The notes beneath the pieces were generated by a model, which ran no database searches, was not told where the DNA came from, and worked only from the letters and a program-made list of their open reading frames with translations. A stretch of 64,000 nucleotides of DNA from Paenibacillus sp. V4I3. GTDB lineage: Bacteria; Bacillota; Bacilli; Paenibacillales; NBRC-103111. Below, one piece after another: positions 16,621 to 25,598 of the stretch (its first letter is position 1; each line of letters begins with the position of its first letter). The stretch is from NCBI RefSeq assembly GCF_030817215.1, contig NZ_JAUSZA010000001.1, positions 3,012,501-3,076,500 on the forward strand, in the 5' to 3' direction. Made by a program: the position numbers and the translations under genes.

Positions 16621-17677
16621 CACAAAGGTTCCACAAGGCCCAATAAGATTAATGGTCAGGGTGTACCGTTATATTTTACCAGACGTAAGCGATCAGCTTT
16701 CCATATGGAAATTAAAGGCGGAAAATATCCCAGATAGCGAGCTGCGTACTCAAGCATTAGCCAGTATCGCTACGAAACAATTTCATTGTCAAGGTGGCGC
16801 TGTTTATGCGGCTGCTAATTTGTCGATGCGTCATGTACTTATCCCGCTCATTGTTGCGTTTCAAACGATTAGCGATTATTTAGATAATCTGTGTGATCGC
16901 AGCACATCTTTGGATCCCCAGGATTTCCGTCAATTGCACCAATCGATGTTGGATGCTGTTGATCCTTCTCAGCCTTTGAACGATTACTATGCATACAGAC
17001 AAGAGAAAGAGGACGGAAACTATTTAACAGAACTCGTCCAAAAGTGTCAGTCTTGTATTAGTCTGCTTCCGTCATATACACAAGTAGCCGATCAGGTGCG
17101 AGATTTCGTAGCCTTATACTGCGACTTACAAGTGTACAAGCATATTCGCAAGGATATGCGGGAGCCTGAGCTTCATCAGTGGTGGGATCAGCATCATCAT
17201 AGGTATAGCCAAATTTCTTGGAATGAATTTGCAGCAGCCACAGGTTCAACGTTAGGCATGTTTATGCTTTTCCTTGCAGCTTGTGATCCTCATTTGAGTG
17301 AAAAACAGGTCGATTCTATACGGGAGGCTTATTTCCCCTATGTGTGCGGTCTGCATATTTTACTTGATTATTTAATCGATCAGGAAGAAGATATCTTGGG
17401 TGGAGACCTGAACTTTTGCAGTTATTATGAATCTATGGAAGCAACCGTTGAGAGAATTGCCTTTATCGTGCAAGAGGCTCGTAGCAAAATTTTGTTCTTG
17501 GAACATCCGCGATTTCATCGTATGATAATCGAAGGTTTGCTTGCGCTCTATTTGTCGGATCCAAAGGTCAACGGCCAACAGCAAGTGAAGAAGATATCGA
17601 AGCGTCTTATGAAAAATAGTCCATTAACCCGGTTATTTTTCTGGCTAAATAGCATGTACATCCGTACGTCATCATGA
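16598..17677 (+). CDS. ytpB: DUF2600/YtpB-type terpene synthase (tetraprenyl-beta-curcumene synthase family)
   Basis: A 359-residue all-helical enzyme of the YtpB family. In Bacillus subtilis YtpB cyclises long-chain prenyl diphosphate to tetraprenyl-beta-curcumene, a step to C35 sesquarterpenes found in spores. Two acidic motifs that would hold magnesium are visible: SDYLDNLCDR and DYLIDQEEDILGGDLNF. I choose the TTG at 16598 because GGAGGA lies 7 bases before it, inside the upstream gene; an ATG at 16571 is in frame but has no ribosome binding site. Followed by pfkA after 73 bases. Confidence 0.88.
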   Translation: MKQLDRSSTKVPQGPIRLMVRVYRYILPDVSDQLSIWKLKAENIPDSELRTQALASIATKQFHCQGGAVYAAANLSMRHVLIPLIVAFQTISDYLDNLCDRSTSLDPQDFRQLHQSMLDAVDPSQPLNDYYAYRQEKEDGNYLTELVQKCQSCISLLPSYTQVADQVRDFVALYCDLQVYKHIRKDMREPELHQWWDQHHHRYSQISWNEFAAATGSTLGMFMLFLAACDPHLSEKQVDSIREAYFPYVCGLHILLDYLIDQEEDILGGDLNFCSYYESMEATVERIAFIVQEARSKILFLEHPRFHRMIIEGLLALYLSDPKVNGQQQVKKISKRLMKNSPLTRLFFWLNSMYIRTSS

Positions 17678-17750
17678 ATGACATTCAGAAGAATTAAAGC
17701 AGGGAGACTTTGAGCTACGCCCAAAGATCCCTATATTAGGAGGAAATGAA

Positions 17751-18719
17751 ATGTCAGCAGTAAAATCAATTGCCGTTCTAACAAGCGGCGGAGACTCTCA
17801 GGGAATGAACGCGGCCGTCCGTGCGGTTGTAAGAAGCGCATTATTCCATGGTCTCGAAGTCTATGCGGTACAACGTGGATACCATGGTTTAATTAACGAT
17901 GATATTCGCCAAATGGATTTGCGCAGCGTTGGGGATATCATTCAACGTGGGGGAACCATTTTACAAACGGCTCGTTGCAAAGAGTTTTTAACGCCAGAAG
18001 GCCAACAGATTGGTGCAGAAAACTTGCGTAAACGCGGCATCGATGGATTGGTCGTAATTGGTGGAGATGGATCTTATCAAGGTGCCAATAAGCTAAGCAA
18101 GTTGGGCATCAAAACGATGGGTCTGCCTGGTACAATTGACAATGACATCCCATTCACTGACTTTACGATCGGTTTTGATACAGCAGTAAGCATTGTGGTG
18201 GATGCGATCAACAAGCTTCGTGATACGATGACTTCGCATGAACGTTCATCCGTTGTAGAAGTCATGGGGCGTCATTGCGGTGAGATCGCACTCTATGCTG
18301 GACTAGCAAGCGGTGCGGAAACGATTATCGTCCCTGAGGTTGAAGTCGACATTAATGAAGTGGCTAACCGCATGAAGGATAATTTCTCTCATGGTAAACG
18401 CCATAGTATCATTCTCGTTGCTGAAGGAGCGGGAACCGGTGATGGGATTGCTAAGCAGATTAATGAGTCTGTTGGGATTGAGCCTCGTGTAACTGTTCTT
18501 GGCCATATTCAACGCGGCGGAGCTCCTACACACAATGACCGAATCTTGGCAAGCCGTCTCGGTGATTTCGCTGTACGTAAGCTTATGGAAGGCGATTCTT
18601 CCAAAGCATGCGGTGTGATCAAAGGGGAGTTAGTAGCTACTGACATTGATTTAGTTGTCAATACAAAGCGTCCTTTTAATACAGAACTTTATGAATTGGC
18701 AAGTCGTTTATCCCAGTAG
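17751..18719 (+). CDS. pfkA: 6-phosphofructokinase (ATP-dependent)
   Basis: A 322-residue bacterial PFK. It phosphorylates fructose 6-phosphate with ATP, the committed step of glycolysis. Seen: LTSGGDSQGMNAAVR (ATP site), GGDGSYQGA, the catalytic GTIDNDI with the aspartate base, VVEVMGRHCGEIAL and HIQRGGAPTHNDR. Length is normal. AGGAGG precedes the ATG. In many Firmicutes pfkA pairs with pyk; here pyk is not next to it: the neighbours are the terpene synthase upstream and the serS T-box downstream. Confidence 0.97.
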   Translation: MSAVKSIAVLTSGGDSQGMNAAVRAVVRSALFHGLEVYAVQRGYHGLINDDIRQMDLRSVGDIIQRGGTILQTARCKEFLTPEGQQIGAENLRKRGIDGLVVIGGDGSYQGANKLSKLGIKTMGLPGTIDNDIPFTDFTIGFDTAVSIVVDAINKLRDTMTSHERSSVVEVMGRHCGEIALYAGLASGAETIIVPEVEVDINEVANRMKDNFSHGKRHSIILVAEGAGTGDGIAKQINESVGIEPRVTVLGHIQRGGAPTHNDRILASRLGDFAVRKLMEGDSSKACGVIKGELVATDIDLVVNTKRPFNTELYELASRLSQ

Positions 18720-18742
18720 GTCTACATTGGAACAAACGCTTA

Positions 18743-18771
18743 TTGACCTGTATCATAACTTCGTTTATAAT
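18743..18771 (+). promoter_or_regulatory. Promoter of the serS T-box leader
   Basis: TTGACC at 18743-18748 and TATAAT at 18766-18771, spacer exactly 17 bases. Transcription would start near 18779. Confidence 0.8.
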
Positions 18772-18784
18772 ATCGAACAACATA

Positions 18785-18998
18785 CAAAGCGACATTAGGT
18801 CTGTGAAGAGCATCCAACTCGGAGACGTTCATGATCGGTAAGGCGCAGAATACATCGCCTTACTCTAAATAAACCGGCACCGCCCGTTATCGCGGAACCA
18901 AGCGGATGATGACATGTTAATGTTATCATCAAGTTGGGTGGCACCGCGAGCAGAACGCTCCTCGTCCCAATCGGACAGGGGCGTTCTTTGTCTTTTTC
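18785..18998 (+). promoter_or_regulatory. T-box riboswitch of serS with its terminator
   Basis: The T-box sequence GGGTGGCACCGCG is at 18936-18948, preceded by the usual CCGTTATC element near 18883 and followed by a strong terminator (AGAACGC.. pairing with GCGTTCT, then TTTGTCTTTTT) at 18952-18998. Uncharged tRNA(Ser) would bind and favour the antiterminator so that serS is made. A separate hairpin GTAAGGCG/CGCCTTAC is at 18838-18863. The 5' part from the start of transcription to that hairpin is only about 60 bases, and I could not find a standard stem I with a clear serine specifier codon. Confidence 0.85.
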
Positions 18999-19027
18999 CC
19001 ATAATAGAAAAGGAAGCGGTGAGTGGT

Positions 19028-20311
19028 ATGTTGGATATCAAATGGATTCGGATGCATCAGGATCAAGTGAAGGAAGCGGCACAAAATAAAGGGGTAGAAT
19101 GTCCCCTTGATGAGCTGCTTGAGGTAGATGAGAAGAAAAGGCTTCTGCATCAACAAGTGGATCAGCTGCGCACAGAACGCAATCGTGCATCTGCTCAGAT
19201 TGCTCAGTGTATGGCTGAGCAGAAAAAGGGAGAAGCTGAGGCTCTGAAAGATCAGGTCCGCGGCTGGAACCGAACATTAACGGAATACGAAGAGGGGCTT
19301 GCGAAACTGGAGAAGCGTTTCAAGGAGTTAATGCTTACCGTACCGAATCTGGTTTCACCTGAAACTCCAATCGGGGCTACCGATCAAGATAATGTTGTAC
19401 GGAAAGTAGTGGGTCAGCCTACCTCGTTTGAATTTGTGCCTCGTGATCATATGCAAATCGGTGAGGAGTTAGATTTATTCGATTTCCCCCGCGGAGTGAA
19501 AGTGGCTGGAAGCCGGAATTACTACCTCAAAGGGATGGGGCTTTATTTACACAGAGCTGTTCAACAGCTTGCTCTTGATCTGCTATCAGATCGAGGGTTC
19601 ACGGTGATGGATGTCCCTTTGATGGTGCGGGAAGAGACGCTGCAGAATGCGGGCTTTTTCCCGGCTGGGAAGGTCCAGACCTATGAATTACAGGATGAGA
19701 ATAAATGGTTAGTAGGCACATCGGAAGGTCCGTTGGTTTCGTATTATGCGGATGAAATGATAGATTTATCAAAGGGGCCGATACAACTGGCAGCTGTATC
19801 GAATTGTTTCCGTAAAGAAGCGGGTTCGGCAGGTAGAGATGTACGCGGATTATATCGTGTTCATCAATTTGCCAAAGTTGAGCAAGTGATTCTTTGTGAG
19901 AATGATCCCGCCATTGCTGATCAAATGTTAGATCAAATCACACGGAATGCCGAAGATATTTTAGAATTACTTGAGCTTCCTTATCATGTTGTTGCTGTAT
20001 GTACAGGAGATATGGGCGCCAAAAACTACAAGCAGTATGACATTGAGACGTGGATGCCTAGCCGGAATAGCTATGGAGAAACGCACTCGTCGTCAAGCCT
20101 TCTGGACTTTCAAGCTCGCCGCAGTGGCTTACGTTATAGGGATAAGAGCGGTGAGCTGCGTTATTGCTATACCCTTAATAATACGGCTGTCGCCTCGCCA
20201 AGAATTCTTATTCCTTTACTTGAAAACCATCAGCAAGCAGATGGCTCAATCTATCTGCCACCAGCTCTGAGACCTTATATGAGAGGGCTCACAGTTATAC
20301 CGAGCAAATAA
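19028..20311 (+). CDS. serS: Seryl-tRNA synthetase
   Basis: A 427-residue class II aminoacyl-tRNA synthetase that charges tRNA(Ser). It has the N-terminal coiled-coil arm that reads the tRNA long arm (about residues 28-105, rich in K, E and Q), motif 2 (CFRKEAGSAGRDVRGLYRVHQF) and motif 3 (LNNTAVASPRILIPLLE). I start at the ATG at 19028; the frame is open upstream into the T-box terminator, but that part is not coding. Controlled by the T-box upstream and ended by a hairpin at 20313. Confidence 0.97.
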   Translation: MLDIKWIRMHQDQVKEAAQNKGVECPLDELLEVDEKKRLLHQQVDQLRTERNRASAQIAQCMAEQKKGEAEALKDQVRGWNRTLTEYEEGLAKLEKRFKELMLTVPNLVSPETPIGATDQDNVVRKVVGQPTSFEFVPRDHMQIGEELDLFDFPRGVKVAGSRNYYLKGMGLYLHRAVQQLALDLLSDRGFTVMDVPLMVREETLQNAGFFPAGKVQTYELQDENKWLVGTSEGPLVSYYADEMIDLSKGPIQLAAVSNCFRKEAGSAGRDVRGLYRVHQFAKVEQVILCENDPAIADQMLDQITRNAEDILELLELPYHVVAVCTGDMGAKNYKQYDIETWMPSRNSYGETHSSSSLLDFQARRSGLRYRDKSGELRYCYTLNNTAVASPRILIPLLENHQQADGSIYLPPALRPYMRGLTVIPSK

Positions 20312-20312
20312 A

Positions 20313-20361
20313 ATAACGTACCACATCCCTAGGAGATCCACTTTGGGCTGTGGTACGTTAT
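20313..20361. terminator. Bidirectional terminator between serS and the dehydrogenase gene
   Basis: ATAACGTACCACA pairs perfectly with TGTGGTACGTTAT across a 23-base loop region. It serves the two convergent genes; T-runs are weak on both sides. Confidence 0.7.
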
Positions 20362-20367
20362 CGTATG

Positions 20368-21321
20368 TTAATAACCTTCTGTTAAATCTACGACATTCAT
20401 CATCTCGGTGCCATCTAATATAGCTCTTAGATTATGATAGAAAATGGTGGAAACTCGCTCTGTGTAGTGAGCGGAAGATCCAGCGATATGCGGAGTAAGG
20501 ATAACATTATCCATGTTCCATAAGGGAGAAGTTGACGGTAATGGCTCCTGCTCAAAAACATCGAGTGCTGCGCCTGCCAGCTGGCCTTCTTGCAGCGCAT
20601 GGATCAAATCCTCTTCTTCAATGACATCACCGCGAGCCAGATTGATTAAGAAAGCACTTGGTTTCATTAAGCGCAGATGTTCTTTGGTCAAGAAACCTCG
20701 CGTTTTAGCTGTACTAGGAAGTAGAAGAACGACGAAATCACTTTGTGTAAGCAAAGTTGTTAATCCTTCTTCTCCGCTGACCGTCGAATCGAAGGCAGGC
20801 CCAGGCGATCCGGAACGATTCAACCCAATGACCGTCATATCAAAGGCCTTAGCTTTGCGAGCAACAGCTTCGCCGATTGCACCTGCACCAATAATGCCAA
20901 TCGTTTTACCATAAAGCTCACCAAAACTGACTTGATTATCCCATACTTTACTTTGCTGACGCTCATGAAGAAGATTCGCTTTACGAACCCATTGCAGCAT
21001 GAGACTTAGCGTAAATTCACTCATCTGGATCGTATGTACCCCACGGGCATTGGATAGTATGACATTACGCCTGGCTAATTCTTGGAGAGGAAGTTTATCA
21101 ACGCCGGCGGATATGGTTTGCATCCATTTCAGCTTGGTAGCTTGCTTGAGGGTGTCCGGATTTAGGCGACCAGCCGTGATAATGACATCTGCATCAGCAA
21201 TGTGTTCCCCGGCTTCACTTGAAGATTTAAACCAATGAAATTGGCAGCGTTCCTTCAAGTCTTGCGGCATCTGATTTTGCATGGAAGTCAAATCCATCCC
21301 AGTAATGGCGACAATATTCAT
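20368..21321 (-). CDS. D-2-hydroxyacid dehydrogenase (NAD-dependent)
   Basis: A 317-residue D-isomer hydroxyacid dehydrogenase. The NAD site GIIGAGAIGEAVARKA is at about residues 141-156, the catalytic arginine lies in INLARGDVIEEEDL, the glutamate in DVFEQEPLP and the histidine in LTPHIAGSS. It would reduce 2-keto acids or hydroxypyruvate-like compounds; the exact substrate is not readable. A single gene with a shared terminator at its 3' end. Confidence 0.92.
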   Translation of the reverse strand: MNIVAITGMDLTSMQNQMPQDLKERCQFHWFKSSSEAGEHIADADVIITAGRLNPDTLKQATKLKWMQTISAGVDKLPLQELARRNVILSNARGVHTIQMSEFTLSLMLQWVRKANLLHERQQSKVWDNQVSFGELYGKTIGIIGAGAIGEAVARKAKAFDMTVIGLNRSGSPGPAFDSTVSGEEGLTTLLTQSDFVVLLLPSTAKTRGFLTKEHLRLMKPSAFLINLARGDVIEEEDLIHALQEGQLAGAALDVFEQEPLPSTSPLWNMDNVILTPHIAGSSAHYTERVSTIFYHNLRAILDGTEMMNVVDLTEGY

Positions 21322-21372
21322 TGCATTTCAACTCCTTTAATTACATGATAAATCAAACCGAAAACGAAAGTA

Positions 21373-21408
21373 AACACCCCGAGTGCTCTTAGTGCCCTCA
21401 GGGTGTCT
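21373..21408 (-). terminator. Terminator of the glycoside-hydrolase-like gene
   Basis: ACACCC at 21374 pairs with GGGTGT at 21401, with GAGTGC/TGCCCTC-type pairs inside; the minus strand continues TTTACTTTCG. The T-run is short. Confidence 0.6.
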
Positions 21409-21413
21409 CCATG

Positions 21414-22595
21414 TTAGTATTTCACATCAGGTGTGTAGTTGTTATTGGCGTTCCATAGGAGGAACTCATTCACGCCGTTTTCTTTCAAAGCACGTATTTG
21501 TTCTTCCACTTCATGTTTACCATACTTGATATAACCAGGTACCCAAGAAGCGGTGAAATCTTGAATCCAAGGCCGAACAATCGGTTTCCAACCTTTCTTA
21601 TCAATGGCTTCCAGCTTCTTGGTTGTATCCTTGGATGCTCCATCGATAGTGACAAAAGGTGCTGCATCCGGCACTTTGGAGCCAAACCAGCCTGTGCTGT
21701 AATGACTTGGATAAATCATGGGAGCGATAACATCGACATTTTGAGAGATTTTCTCGAAATCTTGACCAATGCCTTCCGCTGCTGGAACAGAGGCCGCATA
21801 ACCAAATATGTCGACAGATACACGAACACCAAGTGGCTGCAATTGTTCTTTGGCATATTTGACGAAGGAAGCGACAGCATCAATACGTGAACGTTCATCC
21901 TTTGTATATTTGAGAATGTCAGCTCTTTTCTCGAAACCTTCCGGGAATCGGACGTAGTCGAATTGAATTTCTTTAAATCCAGCTTTTACGGCTTCTTTTG
22001 CTACTGCGATATTGTAATCCCATACTTCTTTGTTATATGGATTTACGAAGCTGTCCGGTGGGTTTTTACCGTTCCCCCACAGAGTTCCATCTGGATTGAC
22101 GAAAGACCATTCTGGTTTCTTCTTGGCAAGAATCGTGTCTTTGAATACAACAATACGACCAATTGGATAAATCTTATGTTCGTTCAAGGTGGTCATTAAA
22201 CCTGGCATATTACCAATAATTTTCTGAGTCGTTCCCATTGCATCAAGCTCGGCGTTCCCTGTTTCCCATGTGATGTAGCCCCAATCATCTTTGACATCAA
22301 TGACCAGTGAGTTCAGTTCCGTGTCGTCGAGCAGCTTCACAAGTGTATTGAGCCGAGATCCTCCCGCACTATGAGCCGTGGCGTAAACACCTTTAATGAC
22401 CGGTGCGTCCTTCTGCGGATCCAATTTGTTTACAGGTGCTAAAGGATCTGTTTCTTGGGATGGTGTAGGTTGAACAATCGCAACTGCATTCTTCGCATTC
22501 AGAGAAGCTTGCACAAGCTGTTCGAAGCTGGCATCCGGGTTAGCGGCCGTTACATTACCCCAGATTAGGGCAAGTGAAGCAAGTAATATTTCCAT
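21414..22595 (-). CDS. Exported putative glycoside hydrolase (DUF4015 type)
   Basis: A 393-residue protein. Residues 1-18 are a short hydrophobic signal-like segment. From about residue 68 on (KGVYATAHSAGG, LNSLVIDVKDDWG, KEIQFDYVRFPEG, VSVDIFGYAAS, IAPMIYPSHYS, VRPWIQDF) it follows the TIM-barrel pattern of the DUF4015 family, with DVKDD and FDYVRFP as the likely acidic active-site strands. The sugar polymer it cuts is unknown; a cell wall or capsule glycan is plausible since it is exported. Confidence 0.85.
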   Translation of the reverse strand: MEILLASLALIWGNVTAANPDASFEQLVQASLNAKNAVAIVQPTPSQETDPLAPVNKLDPQKDAPVIKGVYATAHSAGGSRLNTLVKLLDDTELNSLVIDVKDDWGYITWETGNAELDAMGTTQKIIGNMPGLMTTLNEHKIYPIGRIVVFKDTILAKKKPEWSFVNPDGTLWGNGKNPPDSFVNPYNKEVWDYNIAVAKEAVKAGFKEIQFDYVRFPEGFEKRADILKYTKDERSRIDAVASFVKYAKEQLQPLGVRVSVDIFGYAASVPAAEGIGQDFEKISQNVDVIAPMIYPSHYSTGWFGSKVPDAAPFVTIDGASKDTTKKLEAIDKKGWKPIVRPWIQDFTASWVPGYIKYGKHEVEEQIRALKENGVNEFLLWNANNNYTPDVKY

Positions 22596-22700
22596 GATGT
22601 ATAAGTCCTCTCCAATCTTTGTTTCTAGCTTTTATTATAAAGCAAGCACGAAACTACGCACAGAGGAAATTTGTAGAGGTTTGTAGAAAGAAGGTAGCCA

Positions 22701-23858
22701 TTGTTGAGACTTGATAAACAAATTATTTCGTTATCTGGCGTTAATTTTTTTTACTATGCTTCGAGTGCCATTTTATTGCCCTATTTACCTTTATATTTGC
22801 AAAGCAAGGGCTATTCAGCTAGCGAGATTGGACTCTTAATGATGATTGGTCCGTTCATCTCTATATTCGCACAGCCATTCTGGGGATATGTCAGCGACCG
22901 ATTCAACTCGGTGAAGAATATCGTGTTTTTACTTTGGAGCCTTTCCTTACTAGGAAGTTTTGGCTTGTTTTTAACAAAAGGCTTCGGTCTTACACTTGGA
23001 TTTATTTTACTGCTTTATTTCTTCTTGCTGCCATCCGTTCCGCTCATCGATAATTTGGTTGTTAAATCAACGGCGCAGCGTGGAATGTCTTATGGATCCG
23101 TCCGATTATGGGGTTCTATCGGATTCTCGGGTGTTGCTCTAATTTCGGGTCTTTTCCTCGAAGAATTAGGTGGGGTAGCCAACATCCCTTATTTTTATTG
23201 GGCGTTGTGGATCTTCCCATTTCTACTGCTTGCTTTTATTAAAGACGAGAAGGGCAGCGGACAGCGAATAACATTAAGTGCGATCGGTACAATTTTCAAA
23301 AATAAAAACTTCTTATGGTTTATGGTCATGGTTCTGATGATATCAATTCCACATCGAATGAACGATGCACTATTAGGTTTATATCTGAATAAATTAGGTG
23401 CTACGGACTCAATGGTCAGCTGGGCATGGGCAATTGCGGCATGCACCGAAATTCCGGTATTTGCCTATATCAATCGGTACATACATCGCTATCACGAACT
23501 GACCATCTTAGGTCTTGTTTCGGTCTTATATACGATACGTTGGTTACTCTACACGTTATTCAGCGATCCTTGGGTGCTAATTGGTTTGCAGACAACACAT
23601 ATGCTCACTTTTGCTGTTCTGTGGATCGTTGCGGTTCAGTATGTTGTGCGTCTGCTTCCCGAGCAATTTGGCTCAACGGGTCAATCCATTCTTGCGATGG
23701 TGTTCATGGGACTTGCCGGAATTATCGGTGGTTCAGTAGGCGGATGGTTGAGTGAGCAATGGGGAGGCGCAAGCATGTATGTGTTTGCGTCAGTTATGTC
23801 GGCAATAGCGGCAGGTATGTTTTTCGGTACACAAGCAGTAATGCGTAGAAGAAGCTAA
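22701..23858 (+). CDS. MFS transporter, second PPP/LacY-like paralogue
   Basis: A 385-residue protein with about 12 membrane segments. Motifs: GYVSDRFNSVKNI between helices 2 and 3, VRLWGSIGFSGVA in the middle, and the IPHRMNDALLGLYL block. It is the paralogue of the gene at 12877 on the other strand, about 10 kb away. The start is a TTG at 22701, a few bases after AGAAGG.. on a weak site. Substrate unknown. Ends at a strong shared terminator. Confidence 0.85.
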   Translation: MLRLDKQIISLSGVNFFYYASSAILLPYLPLYLQSKGYSASEIGLLMMIGPFISIFAQPFWGYVSDRFNSVKNIVFLLWSLSLLGSFGLFLTKGFGLTLGFILLLYFFLLPSVPLIDNLVVKSTAQRGMSYGSVRLWGSIGFSGVALISGLFLEELGGVANIPYFYWALWIFPFLLLAFIKDEKGSGQRITLSAIGTIFKNKNFLWFMVMVLMISIPHRMNDALLGLYLNKLGATDSMVSWAWAIAACTEIPVFAYINRYIHRYHELTILGLVSVLYTIRWLLYTLFSDPWVLIGLQTTHMLTFAVLWIVAVQYVVRLLPEQFGSTGQSILAMVFMGLAGIIGGSVGGWLSEQWGGASMYVFASVMSAIAAGMFFGTQAVMRRRS

Positions 23859-23867
23859 TCGTAAATA

Positions 23868-23901
23868 AAAACACCCGGCAGCAAAATTAGCCGGGTGTTT
23901 G
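23868..23901. terminator. Bidirectional terminator between MFS gene and tatA
   Basis: AACACCCGGC pairs perfectly with GCCGGGTGTT around a 10-base loop, with A-rich and T-rich flanks that serve both convergent genes. Confidence 0.88.
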
Positions 23902-23904
23902 GAC

Positions 23905-24141
23905 TTATTTCTGAACTTGTCCTGATTCGGTATTCGTGACCTCTGCAGGATTAATCTCTTTACGGACCGGTACAGGCTGATCATCAGTAGCTGTATTACC
24001 GCCATTTCCATTCGTTGCATCTTTAAATTCACGAAACATTTTGCCAAAACCTCTGCCAAGTTCAGGCAGTTTATTAGGCCCAAACAAAAGAAGGGCAACA
24101 ATTGCAATTAAGATGATGTGCCAAGGAGATAATGCTCCCAT
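23905..24141 (-). CDS. tatA: Twin-arginine translocase pore protein TatA
   Basis: A 78-residue TatA/E protein: one N-terminal membrane helix (about residues 5-20), the FGPNKLPELGRG hinge and an amphipathic helix (KMFREFKDA), then a polar tail. It would form the Tat export pore with a TatC partner, which is not in this window. I choose the ATG at 24141 because GGAGGTG lies 6 bases upstream; an ATG at 24156 is also in frame, but it would overlap that site. Confidence 0.95.
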   Translation of the reverse strand: MGALSPWHIILIAIVALLLFGPNKLPELGRGFGKMFREFKDATNGNGGNTATDDQPVPVRKEINPAEVTNTESGQVQK

Positions 24142-24258
24142 TCCAGACACCTCCATTAGTTTATCTTAGTACGATTATATCATGTTCTTATCATAACCTA
24201 TATACCCTAATTATTACAAACTCAATAACATTGTATGAATAAAGTGTTAGTTGGCCAG

Positions 24259-24292
24259 AAAAAGACGCCCCTTAATGATAAAGGGCGTCTTT
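24259..24292 (-). terminator. Terminator overlapping the end of the 24272 gene
   Basis: AAAGACGCCC pairs with GGGCGTCTTT. The stop codon of the small gene on the minus strand lies in the loop. Confidence 0.75.
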
Positions 24293-24460
24293 ATGATGTT
24301 CCGTAATGCTGAACTGAATAATTTCCATGACATCTTCTGCTTCGAGCGCCTCAATGCCAAACCGGAGGACGATCTCGGAGTCCAGCTCATAGCTGGTTAA
24401 GAAGGGGTACAACTCGGGTGTTAATTTCATTACAATCCTGGATAATTTGACTGTCTCCAC
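24272..24460 (-). CDS. Small unknown protein
   Basis: About 62 residues, acidic, with no membrane segment. Likely start GTG at 24460, nine bases after GGAAGG; the ATG at 24466 lies too close to that site, and a TTG at 24481 is also in frame. Residues such as LTPELYPFLTSYELDSEIVL and a terminal EEDVMEIIQFSI-like stretch are predicted alternating strand and helix. I do not recognise the family. The stop codon sits inside the loop of its own terminator, so it is probably a single short transcript. Confidence 0.6.
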   Translation of the reverse strand: METVKLSRIVMKLTPELYPFLTSYELDSEIVLRFGIEALEAEDVMEIIQFSITEHHKDALYH

Positions 24461-24595
24461 AAGCATCACCCTTCCAATCAAAAGATTAGAATAAGAACTA
24501 CGCCTGAACCACTCACGATGAAGCCAGAACTATATGAAATTATTATCATTATAACACAATTCAACTTGGAATAAAGAGGCGGATTGCACGATTAG

Positions 24596-25417
24596 TTACT
24601 TAAGCTTGCGGAATTCGCCGACAACACCAACGGTTTCCACGATATTCACGAATGCTTTCGGGTCTATCTTCTTAATAATTCGCTTTAATTCTACGAGTTC
24701 ATAGCGTGTAGTGACGGTCATTAACATATCATGCTGCTGTTTCGTATATGCGCCTTCCGTCTTAACTAAAGTAACGCCTCTAGGCAGCAGAAGCAGTTCG
24801 TTAAGCAACTCTTCCTTTTGTTTTGTTACAATGAACGCTGTCACTTTGACATGGCGAATATGTATAGAATCTACAACTTTGCCACTAATATAGATGGCAA
24901 GCATCGAGTAAAGTGCAAGGTCCCAATTTTGCTTGAAATAGCCAAGTGCAACAATGACAACACCGTTCATGGATGAAAGAAGGGTACCGAGAGGGAAATC
25001 GAATTTTCGGGTCAAAATCAAGCCGACAATATCAAATCCTCCACTTGAGCCACCTATTCTTAAAGTGATACCGCTTCCTATACCTATGAGTACTCCCCCA
25101 AAGACTGCACCAAGAATGGGTTCCTGTGCGACATAGCTTGTAGGTATGATTTGCATCAACCATGCAGTTAATATGACTGATGCAACACTGATCATAATAA
25201 ATCTACGGCCAATTGAAACCAATCCCCAAATCATCAATGGCAGATTAAACAATAAATACAAGAAGCCAATGTTAAAATTCGTAAAATAACCAATAATCAT
25301 GGCAAATCCAGAAACCCCGCCGCTAAGCAGTTGGTGAGGAATGAGGAACATGTTGAAACCGACAGCGACAAGCAGTGCGCCAACTAGAATAATGAAAGCA
25401 TCTAGCGCTTTTTTCAA
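24596..25417 (-). CDS. YitT-family membrane protein
   Basis: A 273-residue protein with five or six membrane segments (YitT/DUF161) and a cytoplasmic C-terminal DUF2179 domain from about residue 190 (HVKVTAFIVTKQKEELLNELL, then GAYTKQQHDMLMTVTTRYEL). Typical membrane signature: GGVSGFAMII and LRIGGSSGGFDIVGLI. Function of the family is not known. A single gene with an AT-rich upstream region. Confidence 0.92.
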   Translation of the reverse strand: MKKALDAFIILVGALLVAVGFNMFLIPHQLLSGGVSGFAMIIGYFTNFNIGFLYLLFNLPLMIWGLVSIGRRFIMISVASVILTAWLMQIIPTSYVAQEPILGAVFGGVLIGIGSGITLRIGGSSGGFDIVGLILTRKFDFPLGTLLSSMNGVVIVALGYFKQNWDLALYSMLAIYISGKVVDSIHIRHVKVTAFIVTKQKEELLNELLLLPRGVTLVKTEGAYTKQQHDMLMTVTTRYELVELKRIIKKIDPKAFVNIVETVGVVGEFRKLK

Positions 25418-25551
25418 AAAAAATCACCTCTAAAATAGTATGCAGCATAAAGCAAGTATAATTCATTCTTCTAAAACTTCAATCATAATTTACCTTAGTT
25501 CAATTAAATGAAATTTTATGGAAATAAAATAAGCCTTTACTTATGATGAAA

Positions 25552-25585
25552 AAAAGCTGTATCCAATTCATGGACAACAGCTTTT
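25552..25585 (-). terminator. Terminator of the DUF4178-DUF4247 pair
   Basis: AAAAGCTGT pairs with ACAGCTTTT, with TCCA/TGGA inside; the minus strand continues with TTTTTT. Confidence 0.8.
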
Positions 25586-25598
25586 ATAGAAGTATTGA

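Noticed and set aside
18914..19027. N-terminal extension of serS to the ATG at 18914
   Set aside because: This part is the T-box and its terminator; standard SerRS starts at MLDIKWIR at 19028.
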